Shown: positions 20,663-32,615, counted from the first letter of the stretch. The stretch: 64,000 nt of DNA from Amphiura filiformis (GCF_039555335.1 NC_092646.1:31139680-31203679); one strand, 5' to 3'. Notes: generated from the sequence alone by a model not told the origin. A program made the numbers and translations.

Positions 20663-21286
20663 TTTTTTTCTGTATTTGGTACCATTTGTATTCAACCATG
20701 TGTGCAACCTGTTATGTATCACAAAAAGTAAATGTGACATGTTTTGCGAGACCACAACTCAACTTTACCAGCAATTAAAAAATTGTTTGGGGACAAAAAA
20801 GAATGGGGACTAAAATAATGTTCCCGTGGTACTTTATTAGCAGAGCTAAATAGTCCGATTATTCTTGGTGCCCAAAGCACTAGTATCACAAAGGTTAGTT
20901 CCTGTAGCACATATTATTGCGTGTGTTATTGACACAAACACTTTACACACAAATTGTTTAAAAAACACTCTCTTGAAAGCAAAGTTGGGGTGGGTTCGTT
21001 GGGAAATAATGAGTGACACACACAAACATGCAGAGTTCACACTCTATTAGTGTAACTTCTTTGAGATAAAGTGAAATGTCCCAAATAAGACATTACCAGA
21101 ATTTAGAATTGTGTTAGAGTATAGGCCGACTAAGAAGGGACTTACAGACTGGTACTAGAAAGATGAGATACAGCTGGAGTGAAATTGAAGTCAAGCCCAA
21201 GACAGACAGATCTGGAGGACACTTGTTGGCGGCCTATACCCTGGGAAGGGGTGAAAGGCGATAAATGTAAATGTAGATATCTCTCA

Positions 21287-21627
21287 ATATGAAATAAGTG
21301 AATCTATTTTACACTTTTTACTTTTGTATGATGTTTTGTAGTTTGAATCTAGGCCTATAATTATTCTGTAGATGTACCTTTATATTCTGTAGAATAGTTT
21401 TATATGTAAAGTGTGTTGTAGAATTTCATAGTCCTGCTCAATCATGCAACATTTTTTGATTAAATATTTTTACCTTTCCTAGGAAAATAAAGCAAAAAAA
21501 CATTTTATCAAACAATATCATGCAACTCACTTAACCCCATTATTATCTGCTTCTAAGAACTATTCTGATTGGCTACTATGAGGCTGATATACATGTATGG
21601 AGCCAATCAGAAATATGGTAAGAATAT
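21287..21627 (+). repeat. Tandem duplication, unit 1
   Basis: From GAAATAAGTGAATCT through TTTTTACTTTTGTATGAT, ATTCTGTAGATGT, CAATCATGCAACATTTTTT to the AACTATTCTGATTGGCTACT hairpin, this segment recurs in the same order at 21807-22140. The two units are about 520 bases apart start to start. Confidence 0.8.
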
Positions 21628-21806
21628 TTGGTAGGGATGAAGGGGATTAAGCTTAAAATTGCTAAGAGATCTATTAACTGTTCCGTCCATCAACCATCCT
21701 GCAGACATTCATGTTATAAATTTCAAAAGTATGTCTCACTAGTGACACCACTGCCCTACATTTATGTCCACACGGTACAGAAATATAATAAACTTAAAAT
21801 TCAGTA

Positions 21807-22140
21807 TGAAATAAGTGAATCTTATTCTACACTTTTTACTTTTGTATGATTAAGTTCTAGTTTTTGTTTTGTAGTTTGTACCTATATATTCTGTAGATGT
21901 CACCATTATATTGTGTAGAATAGTATTGTATGTAAAGAGTTTTGTAGAATAGTATTATATGTAAAGAGTTTTGTAGAATATTATAATCATGTTCAATCAT
22001 GCAACATTTTTTTATTCAAATTTTTTTAATATGATGCAACTCACTTAACTGTATTATTATCTGCATCTAAGAACTATTCTGATTGGCTACTAAGAGGCTG
22101 ATATCATATATTGAGCCAATCAGAAATGTGGTAAGAATTA
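21807..22140 (+). repeat. Tandem duplication, unit 2
   Basis: Second copy of 21287-21627, with an extra short internal expansion of ATGTAAAGAGTTTTGTAGAA (repeated near 21930-21980). Both units end in the small hairpin CTGATTGGCT...AGCCAATCAG. Confidence 0.8.
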
Positions 22141-22404
22141 ACAGGTAGAACAATAGCATGGACTTTCCTGATTGTAGTAGGACATGCCTATTTGATACTT
22201 GATATTTAGTTGAATCAGTTGGTGTATATTTTGGCTTCTGAAGGTCCAAAAGAAAAAATTGTAAAAAAGGATGAAGAAAAAATATTACTATCTCAGGAGC
22301 AATTATAATGCCTTGAATCAAGGCTAGCCAAAATCAGTGAAAACCAATGTGGGTCCAGTGATACGCAGTCCAATGAAATATTGAATGCTGACTTGAATAT
22401 CAAT

Positions 22405-22968
22405 CCTAACTGCTATTTGCCATGCATATTCGAGTTATGAATCTGTAGTCTTATCCCCAGTCTAATTTGCTATGCATATTCATGTTAAGTTATGAATCTG
22501 TAGTCTTATCCCCAGTCTAATTTGCTATGCATATTCATGTTGAGTTATGAATCTGTAGTCTTATCCCCAGTCTAATTTGCTATGCATATTCATGTTAAGT
22601 TATGAATCTGTAGTCTTATCCCCAGTCTAATTTGCTATGCATATTCATGTTAAGTTATGAATCTGTAGTCTTATCCCCAGTCTAATTTACTATGCATATT
22701 CATGTTGAGTTATGAATCTGTAGTCTTATCCCCAGTCTAATTTCCCATGCATATTCATGTTGAGTTTGAATCTGTAGTCACGGTAGTCTTATCCCCAGTC
22801 TAATTTGTCATGCATATTCATGTTGAGTTATGAATCTGTAGTCTTATCCCCAGCCTAATCGCCATGCATATTCATGTTGAGTTACGAATCTGTAGTCTTA
22901 TCTCCAGTCTAATTTGCCATGCATATTAATGTTGCATTAGGAATCTGTAGTCTTATCCCCAGTCTTAT
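22405..22968 (+). repeat. 55-bp satellite array, about ten units
   Basis: Units begin ATCTGTAGTCTTATCCCCAG at 22441, 22496, 22551, 22606, 22661 and 22716; later units are slightly diverged and one carries a ten-base insertion (CACGGTAGTC) near 22780. Every unit contains ATGCATATTCATG. Confidence 0.93.
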
Positions 22969-23178
22969 AAAAGTGTCACATAATGTGGACCAATTTGACA
23001 TTAACACCTGTAAACTGATAAACATGTATTATTTTGTTTGGACCAAAAAAATTAACGAGGGCATATAGATATCAGATCCAAGGGCCGAATAATAAAAATA
23101 TTGGCTTATTTCAAATACTGCATAAGGTCATGCATGCACTGTTTGTCTTTGGAATTGAAGAAACAATGTTTTTAGTTA

Positions 23179-23828
23179 AACATTTTGGATTTTTTTTTGT
23201 TGACAAAACCAAGTGAATATTTTACTCACTCCAATATTTCGTCCTACTCATCAGAGGACTTCATCAAGTATGATTGAAGTGGTTTCCGGTATTTCTTAGT
23301 CTCTTTTGCAGACTTCAGTAGTGGATTGTAAACATCATACATGACTTAAGAAATCACTCAAACTTGTTTGCCAGGAAAGTGGATCAGACCCGGGGGGGGT
23401 CACTTTCATTGTGGCATGTACACCATCCGCGATAATCAACTTTTGAAAAGCACCCTAAACAAGGATTTAACCCTTGGCTAAAACGACACCCTAAACAGGG
23501 ATTTCATTCCTAACATCAAATTTCATACCCTAAATTTCAATTCAGCGTATTTAGAAATTGCAATTTTGCTACCCTTTTTCCAATTTTTCATGTTTTTGAC
23601 ACCCTAAACGCGATACGCGCGTATCGTGCCTACCCACAAAAAACGACCCTTTTTACGCATTTTCATTATCGCGGATGGTGTACAGGCCACAATGGGAGTG
23701 ACCCCCCCGGGGGATCAGATGACCTCAGTCATACTTGATGAAATCCTCTGATGAGTAGGACGAAAAATTGTAGTGAGTAAAATATTCACTTGGTTTTGTC
23801 AAACAAAAATCCAAAATGTTTATTTACT
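23179..23828. mobile_element. Outer hairpin element, interrupted by a nested one
   Basis: The arms of about 115 bases (ACAAAACCAAGTGAATATTT...TCATCAGAGGA and complement) face each other at 23179-23300 and 23715-23828. Each arm contains CTGATGAGTAGGACGAAA (minus strand 23237-23254, plus strand 23748-23765), a possible minimal hammerhead core. Confidence 0.85.
23389..23711. mobile_element. hAT-type MITE nested in the outer hairpin
   Basis: The inverted ends CCCGGGGGGGTCAC... extend to about 47 bases (GTACACCATCCGCGATAAT is shared). It is flanked on both sides by GGATCAGA (23381-23388 and 23712-23719), an 8-bp target duplication as hAT elements make. No transposase inside. Confidence 0.88.
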
Positions 23829-23991
23829 GAACAAACCTGATTCACCAATGTTTTTAGTTACAATTTTATGCAAATTATTATGTACACTGTTTTTGCAAAG
23901 ACCTTTTGCACTGGCCGACCAGTCCCGTAAAAAGAACTGGGTCACGTCTGCATATTATTTGGCGAATGAGGTGCTAGGCTGATGCAGTGGT

Positions 23992-24385
23992 GTAACTAGG
24001 GGGCAGAGGGGGGCAACGTGCCCTGGGCGCCACCCTTAGGGGGTGCCAAATTGACCGATTCACCATCAATTCTGCGCCAGGCTCCAAGCGATGAAAGTCA
24101 AAATTTTCGCGTCCTTCATGCGCATTTCAGCACAAAATCAATTGTTGAAAGACCATTTTAAGACTGATATTCAACTTCGAGTAACCAAAACTAGTTAGTG
24201 GTTGGCCTTATTTGTCCAAAATTTCGCACGCGCAATTGTTTCAAGAATTGGGGGGGGGGCTTTTGTATGCTTAACCACAACCCCTAGCTACGCCACTGCC
24301 CGCGTCTAAGATATTCTCGGGGGTAGGGGCGCCAATTTTGTTTCTTGCCCCGGGCGCTACCAACCCTAGATACGCCACTGCGCTG
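23992..24385. mobile_element. Element with GCAGTGGYGTAACTAGGG ends
   Basis: GCAGTGGTGTAACTAGGGGG at 23992 and CCCTAGCTACGCCACTGC at 24280-24300 are inverted; a second right end, CCCTAGATACGCCACTGC, follows near 24365, so the 3' part is duplicated or two copies are fused. Confidence 0.65.
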
Positions 24386-24487
24386 ATGTGATGATGATAT
24401 TAACCAATCAAAACCCATCATGTTTACACCGTAAACTGGGCCAAATTGTGCAGTGCCAAAATTGTACAGCGCAAAAGGGCTTTGCAA

Positions 24488-25428
24488 ATAAACTCCTCAA
24501 AAAAAGTTTGGAAACTTACCAAAACAGCTTTATATCAGAAAAATTTGAAATCTATTTCCATATTATTTCATATCAATACAAGCGTTGTTCTTTCCTGTCA
24601 AAAATGATACCAAATTTGTGACCACAACTTATTTTATTGTTGAGTAACTGTCTTTGAAAGACAAGGAGGTCTCAAAGAAAATGTGCCAAATCTGTCATTG
24701 TCTGCGCCATTTGCATCAGTAAACATGAACATGAATAAGGAATACCATACTGTTTCATTAAAAACGGTTTCAAAGTACTGTCAGTCTCACGTACCGGTCT
24801 TCAGCAGCCGTTGTTTTTCTTGGATGGCCACTTCTGGGTTTGTCTTTGACATCTCCGGTCTGACCAAACTCGACTTTTAGCTTGGAGATCATACTGCAGG
24901 AAAATCCAAATGTTGCTGTGATTCTGAGGTATGCCAGCCTCAAGCTGACCAATAGCAATAGCGGGAGCCTTATCCAGGTCTGGTAATCGAACCATGTTTG
25001 CTTAGAAATTTCTTGCAAATGACCACTATGAAGAAGTGACCAGCAAGATAGGTTGACTTGCGTAGATCTGTTTGAATCCGCAAGTAGTAGAACTGCTAAT
25101 CCCATCCTAGCACTTTTCATTCAACATGATGTACTGCAAACAACTTTTCATTCATTCTTTTATTCATGCATTAAGCCACTCGTTCATTCATTCAGAGCAA
25201 TAAGATGAGCGCAGATAATGGTCAGTTTCACACATTTTCTTTGAGACCTCTCTGTCTTTCAAAGCAAGTTACTCAGCCGTGGAATAAGCTATCGTCACAA
25301 ATGAGGTATCATTGTTGACAGAAAAGAACAATGTTTTCGCTGGTGTGAAACAATATGGAGATAGATTTCAAAATTTTGTGATATACAACCGTTTTTGAAA
25401 GTTTCCAAACTTTTTTTGAGGAGTTTAT
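24488..25428 (-). mobile_element. Tc1/mariner-type element, deleted copy
   Basis: The ends AAACTCCTCAAAAAAAGTTT and the exact complement near 25402-25428 form 27-bp inverted repeats. The interior contains only the DNA-binding part of a transposase on the minus strand. Length about 940 bases, short for an autonomous element. Confidence 0.8.
24770..25000 (-). pseudogene. Transposase HTH fragment, frameshifted
   Basis: Two overlapping minus-strand frames give IGQLEAGIPQNHS (24801-24995 frame) and then ISKLKVEFGQTGDVKDKPRS followed by GHPRKTTAAEDRY, the helix-turn-helix and GRPRKTT-type linker of Tc1-like transposases. They are in different frames, so at least one indel lies between; the DDE catalytic part is absent. 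Confidence 0.75.
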
Positions 25429-25784
25429 ATGTAGCTCAGCTTATGAGAATTCTGAATCTATAGGAATCCTGTTCAGTCCAATGATATTGTTGAAATATGA
25501 TGTAGCATTTCAGTAAGCAAGTAAATAGAACACAGCAATATTATATTTTGATATGTAAAAGTAAACTACAAAATAGCATTTGTATAGCAATAGCACTTTT
25601 AAAATGTTTATTTCTGTACTATACACGTAAAAGTAAACATTGGCGGGCCAAACATTTTAATGTACCCCCAGCCTCCCTTCTGTGTGGTGCCGCCACTGCA
25701 CTGCTTGTGTTGATTATTTTTATGAAAATTACTGTTGTATAAAACACTTTGCAGTGTTAATCACAAGCAATGCCTCCTATTATA

Positions 25785-26294
25785 CAGTAAGCCAAAGAAT
25801 TAAGGTACCAGTTATGTTCACCCCTGTATATCCTAAATAAAGACAAATATGTCAAAATTAGAATAAGCAGTCAATACATGTACTCTTAGCTCTGATTTAA
25901 GACCTTATTTGTTGAAATTGGTTGAGAATTAAAGAAACAGTGATCTAAAAACCTAATGAAGAAACGAAATCAAAAGTTCTAATCAATGAAAGCACGACCC
26001 TGGTTTGAACATGCTAATCAATGGAAGCGCAGCACTAGTTATCTTGTTCACGAACACTTTGTGTACAAATCAATAGGGCATTTAATATAGCAAACTGCAA
26101 CTTTTAAATTGGTATCTTCCGTGGGTTTTGAGATCGCCGTGTCTTTATTTTTTTAACAATTTCAACAAATGAGGTATTAAACTCGAGCTAAAAGATTCAC
26201 CTATTGGCTGCTGGTTCCAATTATGAAATATCGGTCTTTCTTTATGATATACAGGAGGTGAACATAACTGGTACCTTAATTTTTTGGCTTACTG
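25785..26294. mobile_element. TA-flanked MITE with CAGTAAGCC ends
   Basis: TA is followed by CAGTAAGCCAAAGAATTAAG, and the complement ends GGCTTACTG then TA. Inverted ends extend about 38 bases (GGTACCAGTTATGTTCACC is shared). 510 bases, no frame. Confidence 0.8.
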
Positions 26295-26526
26295 TAGATA
26301 AGTATTATAAAAGTATTACCGGTATATAAGTAAGATAAGTATTATATAAGTATTATATTCCAGATAAGTATAATAGTTATCTGGAATTTGTGTATCAAAG
26401 ACGTATTAAGATGTGGGATATTTCTGTTTTGGGTCAAAACCTTGTTAGAACTATACTTGTCTTGTATGTGGTTCAATTAATTTGTCAAAACTATTGTCTT
26501 ATTTGACTAATTAAAATTAATACAAT

Positions 26527-26775
26527 ATATGTGATGCGATTAAGGGAAATGAGTCTGATGTCGATCAAAATCAAAATTCAGTCTTCAATCTTACTACATG
26601 AACTATTCTCTAAGCTTTATTTTGCTGAAAACCCCATCATAATTAGACTTATGGTTCCAGAGTTATGGCCATTGCTCAGAACAATAAAATACAAAGGAAG
26701 TTGAATACTATTATTATCTCAAAATCAACATTCCCGACATCCGACCCATTTTGCTTGATTGCATCACATATATAT
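26527..26775. mobile_element. Hairpin element with ATATATGTGATGC ends, copy 1
   Basis: ATATGTGATGCGATTAAGGG...ATGTCG at the left pairs with CGACAT...TGCATCACATAT at the right. Related to 42172-42434, which has the same AATGAGT...GATGTCG layout. Confidence 0.65.
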
Positions 26776-28569
26776 TGATATGTCATCAATATCTTTGTAT
26801 AAGGGATATACAACCATTTAATTTCAACAGATAAAATGTAAGACCAACTTTAATATCAATATTTTGATAGAATATGTAAACTGTGATTAAAAAAACCCCA
26901 ATACTGCCACTAAATGTGACTCAATGCTGACTGTTTTCATATATTATCTAACCCTAAGACTACTAGACAATGATCCGATTGCATAATCTTGCAAACTGCA
27001 AACGAAACTTCCTTTTGGCTGGCTAACATACATTCTTAAATGCTGGGAAGGTAACAGACTCGATGTGGAGGAGGTGTAGCGATCCCCCTAAGCAACATTA
27101 CATGGAGGAGTCTGGCCCAATCGCCAATGAAAGAGAGATGGGCACTCCGATCACTGTTTATACAGGATCGTCTCCTTTACCTTTACTTACTTTAGAACCT
27201 TATTACTGCTTAGGGTTCTGCATACAGGACAAAAATGGTTGCAAGTTGAACCTTTTTTTCTAAGAGTGTAACCGCACCTAAAAATGGGGGTCATCGGGTA
27301 TATTCGACTTCCAAAAAGGGGGTCTATTGACAGGCACATACCTCTGGGCACATACCATCACTTCTAAAGTTGAATGCCCTCCCCCCCGGTGAAATGAAAA
27401 GATACAGTGTGTGGATGGATTATCAGGTGTGCACTCAGTACCCGGGCTCAGTACGCCACTGACCAGCTTCTGTTATGCATAGTCGCGCTAAAAGTCGATC
27501 GATACATCAACACAATTCAAAGATACACCTTTTTGCTATGAAATTCATTTTCTCGGTCAAATATAAAGCAATAATTTTTTTATTCAGTAATGTCAGTTAA
27601 AAACATAATGCTTGGATAAACCTTTAAAAAAATCTTGGGTGTTAAAATTAGGCATGAAATTGTGTCTTTCAGTGTAAGATTTTTGATTTTTACAGGCCTC
27701 AACTTCATGCACAAGCTTTTTTCGGAATTAATTTTGTTGTGTTTCAAACTATTATAGTTCGCTAAATGAATATATTCCCCACCTCGGTAAGGCACATCGT
27801 GTACAGGTCTATATATTAGTTTTGTCAGAATAAATTTTGATTTCACCTTTTTTCACTTGCGACTGCCAAAATGTCCAAACACCAGTACTTCATTTCTAAT
27901 ATAAACCAGCAGATATAATCAATATTTCTATTGTGGCTTACAAAATCATCCATCCATGGGTACATTTGCGAGTTGATTTTAACAAAATTAGTAGATGCAA
28001 TCAAAACCAAAATTCTGATATGATATAATGGCTTGATATGATGTGCTTTAGAAAGTTGGGAAATATCTTTCGTTGGCGAATTATGTTACTTTGAAAAGCA
28101 AATACGTTGACCCTAAACAAAGCTCGAGGGGCAAGTTGAAGCCTGTGAAAATCAAAAATCTTACACTATAATTTGGTTCACCTTAAGTTTGGTAGTGACA
28201 TCAATGCTCTTTCGGGTTGCGCCGCAAGCATTCTGACAAGCCGCCCATGTGTGCGCGCGTGTACACTCAGGGCGTTTAACTTTACACGCGCGATTCGATA
28301 CTGCGGCTAGCGAAATACGCACATACGTCACTGCCAAACTTGAGATGAACCGATTATAGAAGCCTAAATTCCACACCCAAGTTTAACATTAGAGTTTGGA
28401 GAAAAAAATATACAGTACCAAGCATTATAGCTTTCTTCTGGCATTTACCGAAGAAATGAAAAGTATTGCTTTTCATTTGACTGAGAAAATTAATTATGAA
28501 GTGAAAAGGTGTAACTACATTTGGCTAATTTCAACACCGAATTTGATCGTTTCAAGCAAGGAGCTTATA

Positions 28570-29875
28570 CAGGGTGTATCAAAATTAAGTATACAGTTTG
28601 AAAAATGCCGCTAGCTTAAAAGTATGATGTCTTTGGTCAAAATTATCTAGTTGTTAACTTAATCAACATCTTGTCCTCCTACAGCTGAAAAATCACTGGC
28701 GTGTGACCATTAATAAAGAATTGGTGGCTACTTTCGTGAGCCGAGTACAAAAAGCAGTTGCGCGAAGTCAATTGGGTTTAAATGTCCGGTGCTTGTTATT
28801 GTTGTGCAGCCAAGAGAAACATGCGGGTGTACAGATCATTTGTCCTCATTGTTAGGGTTTCAATCCTGTACATGCGTGAGTTACATAACACGTGACCTTT
28901 GGTAAATCTGGGCAACTATCTTCTTACATATGCTAGGTTTTACTTGACAAGGAGAATAGCAACATTAAAATGGATACTCCACAGTGCACGCCAGATCAAA
29001 TTGCCTTCCTTGCACCCAGAGTCCAGCAGAAGTGTTCGGAGATTCCGTCAGTAATACCATGCTCGTCCCCCTTCACGTGACACTATTTACAACAATGTTG
29101 CTAAATATCAGATAACTGGAACGAGTCGTAATCTGAACAGAGAACATTGTGGTCGCCCCCGAACTGGAAGATCTGCTGCTTCCGTAACACTCTGCAGGCG
29201 GGGCAAGCAGGAGGCTAAATTAGCTGCCGTCGAAATGGACTTGGAAATACCATCTGTAACCGTTAACAGAATAACTCGTTTATGACTTGCGATCAGACGA
29301 TAAGGAGACATCAACTTCAGCAAGCAGATCACCAACGTCGCACTGTGTTCTGCCAGTGGCTTCTTGCCCGTCCTCTACGTTTCCTGGAAGATGTCATCAT
29401 TGGCGATGAAGCAGAGTTTGCATTAAATGTTTTCACAAGTCCTCCTGTAGACCTTGATGAACTTCAGAGACGCATAATTGCACAAGTTGACATTCTCAGG
29501 CAGGACAGACCTCTCATTAGACGTGGTGTGAACGCCATGTTGAGAAGAGCCGAAATCTGCATACAGAAGAATTGTGGGCATGTGGAAGACTAAGACTAAA
29601 ACTGTCAATAACTGTTAACAGTAAAGAAAGTGGTGAGACCTTTTTGTGATTTGTATGTTGTTTTGCTTTTAATTGACTTCGCGCAACTGCTTTTTGTACT
29701 CGGTTCACAAAGGTAGCCACCAAATCCTTATTATTGGTCACACGCCAGTGATTATGCATCTGTAGGAGGACAAGATGTTGATTAAGTTATTAACTAGAGA
29801 ATTTTGACCACAGACCTCATACTTTTTAATCTAGCGGCATCTTTCAAACTGTATACTTAATTTTGATACACCCTG
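28570..29875 (+). mobile_element. Tc1/mariner-type element with about 200-bp inverted repeats
   Basis: It starts TA-CAGGGTGTATCAAAATTAAG and ends in the complement followed by TA. The arms of about 200 bases (28570-28780 and 29660-29875) share AACATCTTGTCCTCCTACAG and CACTGGCGTGTGACCA. Between them lie transposase remnants on the plus strand. Length 1306 bases; internal deletion. Confidence 0.88.
28970..29593 (+). pseudogene. Broken mariner-like transposase
   Basis: The N-terminal part is spread over two frames (MDTPQCTPDQIAFLAP..., then YNNVAKYQITGTSRNLNREH and GRPRTGRSA), with a stop near 29283. A second frame, 29282-29593, reads RRTVFCQWLLARPLRFLEDV, then IIGDEAEFALN, the region around the first catalytic Asp of the DDE domain, and jumps directly to a C-terminal piece (PPVDLDELQRRI). 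The middle, with the other catalytic residues, is deleted. Confidence 0.8.
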
Positions 29876-31841
29876 TATATATGAAATAGATTATGTAACG
29901 CCTATTGTTCCTTTGTGCCAATTGAAGTTCCCGACACGCTATTCATCGAGAGGTACCTTTTGTTCGAGATAAAGCTTAAGGGCTTCCGCCATTAAATCGG
30001 TAACTGACCTGACAGCGTATTAACGCTATATAGGCAGGCCACTGTCATTAAGTGATCAAATGAAAGTCACGTGAAAGCGTCTACATAAACGAGAGGTACC
30101 TTTTGTTATAATACCACACAAGGGTGTGATCGAGTTGTCGCATACACACAAAAACACACTTTACCGTCGACATAGAATTATTGACCGCCCATCTTAATTT
30201 AGGCGCCTCATTTAAATAAATTCAATAGAGTTGCTGATCGATTACCCGTAACAATGTGTCATTGCTGCCAGGTATATAGGTCTATCTGTGTCACTTTCTA
30301 TAATTAACTACTTCGCAGCTATTATGTTGTTATCATGGTTATATAGGCCTGTTCAATAAAATCAAATGGATTTCTTAATATCACGAATATCCATTTTAAA
30401 AGCCAGGTCCAATTGAGGTAGTGAAGGAGGATCGAGAGATGAAAAGAGGAGAAGCGGATTGGGTGAGGGGGGAATTGGGGGGGGGGGGTAAATCCATTTT
30501 AGCGCAAAAAAAAGAAAGGAAGAGGGGGAGAAGGAGAGAGAGGTAGAAGGATAGCGATGCAGTCACAGGCCAATATTTTGCCAGAGGAATGGTCGATATA
30601 ATCACTCCCCCCCTCCCGATATTGACGCCTGTGTATTGGTTTCTGTCCAAATTAACCTCATATTTGGTCATTTTAGCCACAAAATGCCATTTTTAGCGCT
30701 TATGTGAATTAATTACACGCTTGTCCATATTTCACCAGTTTAGTTTCAATAGGCCAATGCTAAAATTTTCCCGCCGCATTTGTATGCGTACTGGGTACTT
30801 ACCCCCCATGTCAAAAATAAATCTACGCCACTGCTTAAGTGTGTGCATAAGAAAGAATAAGTGCAGAGAAAGGAAAAGAAAGGAATGAATAAAGAAAATA
30901 ATTATTATTAATAGAATCTAAGCATATAACAGCACTAGGCAGCCATTTAATGATGCCAAAACCTAAATACGTTATGTAATTAAAACACCCAGTCAGATAT
31001 ATTTCACACCTGCCAAACACATGTCACCCAATTTCGATAACTGGACGTTGAATCTACACTCTCATGAATATTGATATTGGCAACATTTTCCAATATGTCA
31101 GCGCTCAAATCGGACACAATAGAACAATAGACTCTTCAGTGCGTTGGTTTCAAGTGCATGTGACTGAGTGGGTCTTGTTTAAGGGGACTCGATCTTTTGT
31201 GCGTAATTATAGAGGGCCAGGGGATTCACTCTATCATTAAAAAAATTATTTGAAGAAGTCAAAGAGCCCAAGGAATAAAAACTGTAGTGTAATTCACGCC
31301 AGATACAATTTCTTTATACGACAAAAATTGATTTTTGTAATCGATCAAAAAACAAACGTTTTATATCAATTTTAAATTTAGCCTGAATCCGTAAATATGG
31401 TAGGCCTACCTCTCGCCCTTTTTTAGGTCAAGGCTATTTTTACCATTATGCAGCGAACCATTGTTGAAGCTATTTCACATACATGTACAAAACATTCTAG
31501 AGAAAGAATGAGGACATATAGTGTTGAAATATCTTTTGTTGATTTCGAATGATAATGTCATGAAGTCGTAAATTTTAAGGTCAAATTCCTAAAACCAAAA
31601 CAAAACATTGCGACGCAGATAATTCCCGACTTACGCAATTTCATCATCACATCATATCAGTGTCTTTATTATTTGTTTGAAACCTTTCCCAAACGTTCGT
31701 GCTATTTATGCATAAAACGGCTAATCTATCTTTACAAAACGCGTCTTTTTTAGTAAACAAAAGGCCCGGACAAAAGGCTAAAGATGGCATTATGAGATTT
31801 ATCTTTTATCATTAGGCCTACACTCATCCGCTCAACTGCCA

Positions 31842-31925
31842 CGGTGGCCGAGCGGTAAAGCACTAGACGCGTAATCGAAGGAAGTTTAGAATCGCTGGTT
31901 CGAGTCCCAACGAAGCCTGTGGAAA
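31842..31925 (+). pseudogene. tRNA-like sequence (SINE head or tRNA pseudogene)
   Basis: It has an A box TGGCCGAGCGGT and B box GGTTCGAGTCC at tRNA spacing, with class II (Leu/Ser-like) appearance. The T-stem and acceptor stem do not pair properly, so it is not a working tRNA. Confidence 0.6.
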
Positions 31926-32149
31926 CTTTTTTTTCTTCAAAATTCATGATCGCATTGACGCATTCCGAAATGAGTCACTTGTCGGTAAATCATGTATCGT
32001 ATCCTTAGCCATCGACTAACTAGCGTTAACTACGTGTGTGGATTATGGTTATGCGACCTCTCTATTATTATGGGCGTATACCACTAAATAACTTCTCCAT
32101 TATATTGAAAAACATGTCACGTTTTATCCCGCATGATGATTATACAAGC

Positions 32150-32615
32150 AAAAGTTTCCACGGTGACCTTTTCTTTAGACCTACGGTGAAGAGGTCATAG
32201 GTCAAAAAGGTAAAAATTTCAAATTGCCCCTATGAAGCTCAAACTTGGTGGGTGGGTGAACCTTGCACTAACAAATAAAAGTTTCCACGGTCACCTTTTC
32301 GTCAGACCTACGGTTAAGAGGTCATAGGTCAAGAAAGGTAAAAACTTCAAATTGCCCCTATAGAGCTCAAACTGGACTAACAAACAAAAATTTCCACGGT
32401 GACCTTTTCTTTAGACCTACGGTGAAGAGGTCATAGGTCAAAAAGGTAAAAATTTCAAATTGCCCCTATGGAGCTCAAATGTGGTGGGTGGGTGGGCCTT
32501 GGACTAACAAACAAAAGTTTCCACGGCGACCTTTTTTGTCAGACCTACAGTTGAGAGGTCATAGGTCAAAAAACATACAAATTTCAAATTGCTCATGAAA
32601 CTGGTGGGTGGGTGT
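32150..32615 (+). repeat. Four tandem units of about 115 bases with AGGTCATAGGTCA
   Basis: The units start at TTTCCACGGTGACCTTTTC (about 32154, 32282, 32390 and 32517) and contain AGACCTACGGT, then GAGGTCATAGGTCA, then CAAATTGCCCCTAT. Each unit carries a perfect AGGTCA-T-AGGTCA direct repeat. Confidence 0.88.

Noticed and set aside
22405-22968. CRISPR-like array
   Set aside because: The 55-bp units are tandem without unique spacers, and the genome is eukaryotic.
31842-31925. Functional tRNA gene
   Set aside because: A and B boxes are present, but the T-stem has three mismatches of five and the acceptor ends do not pair, so only a tRNA-like remnant is supported.
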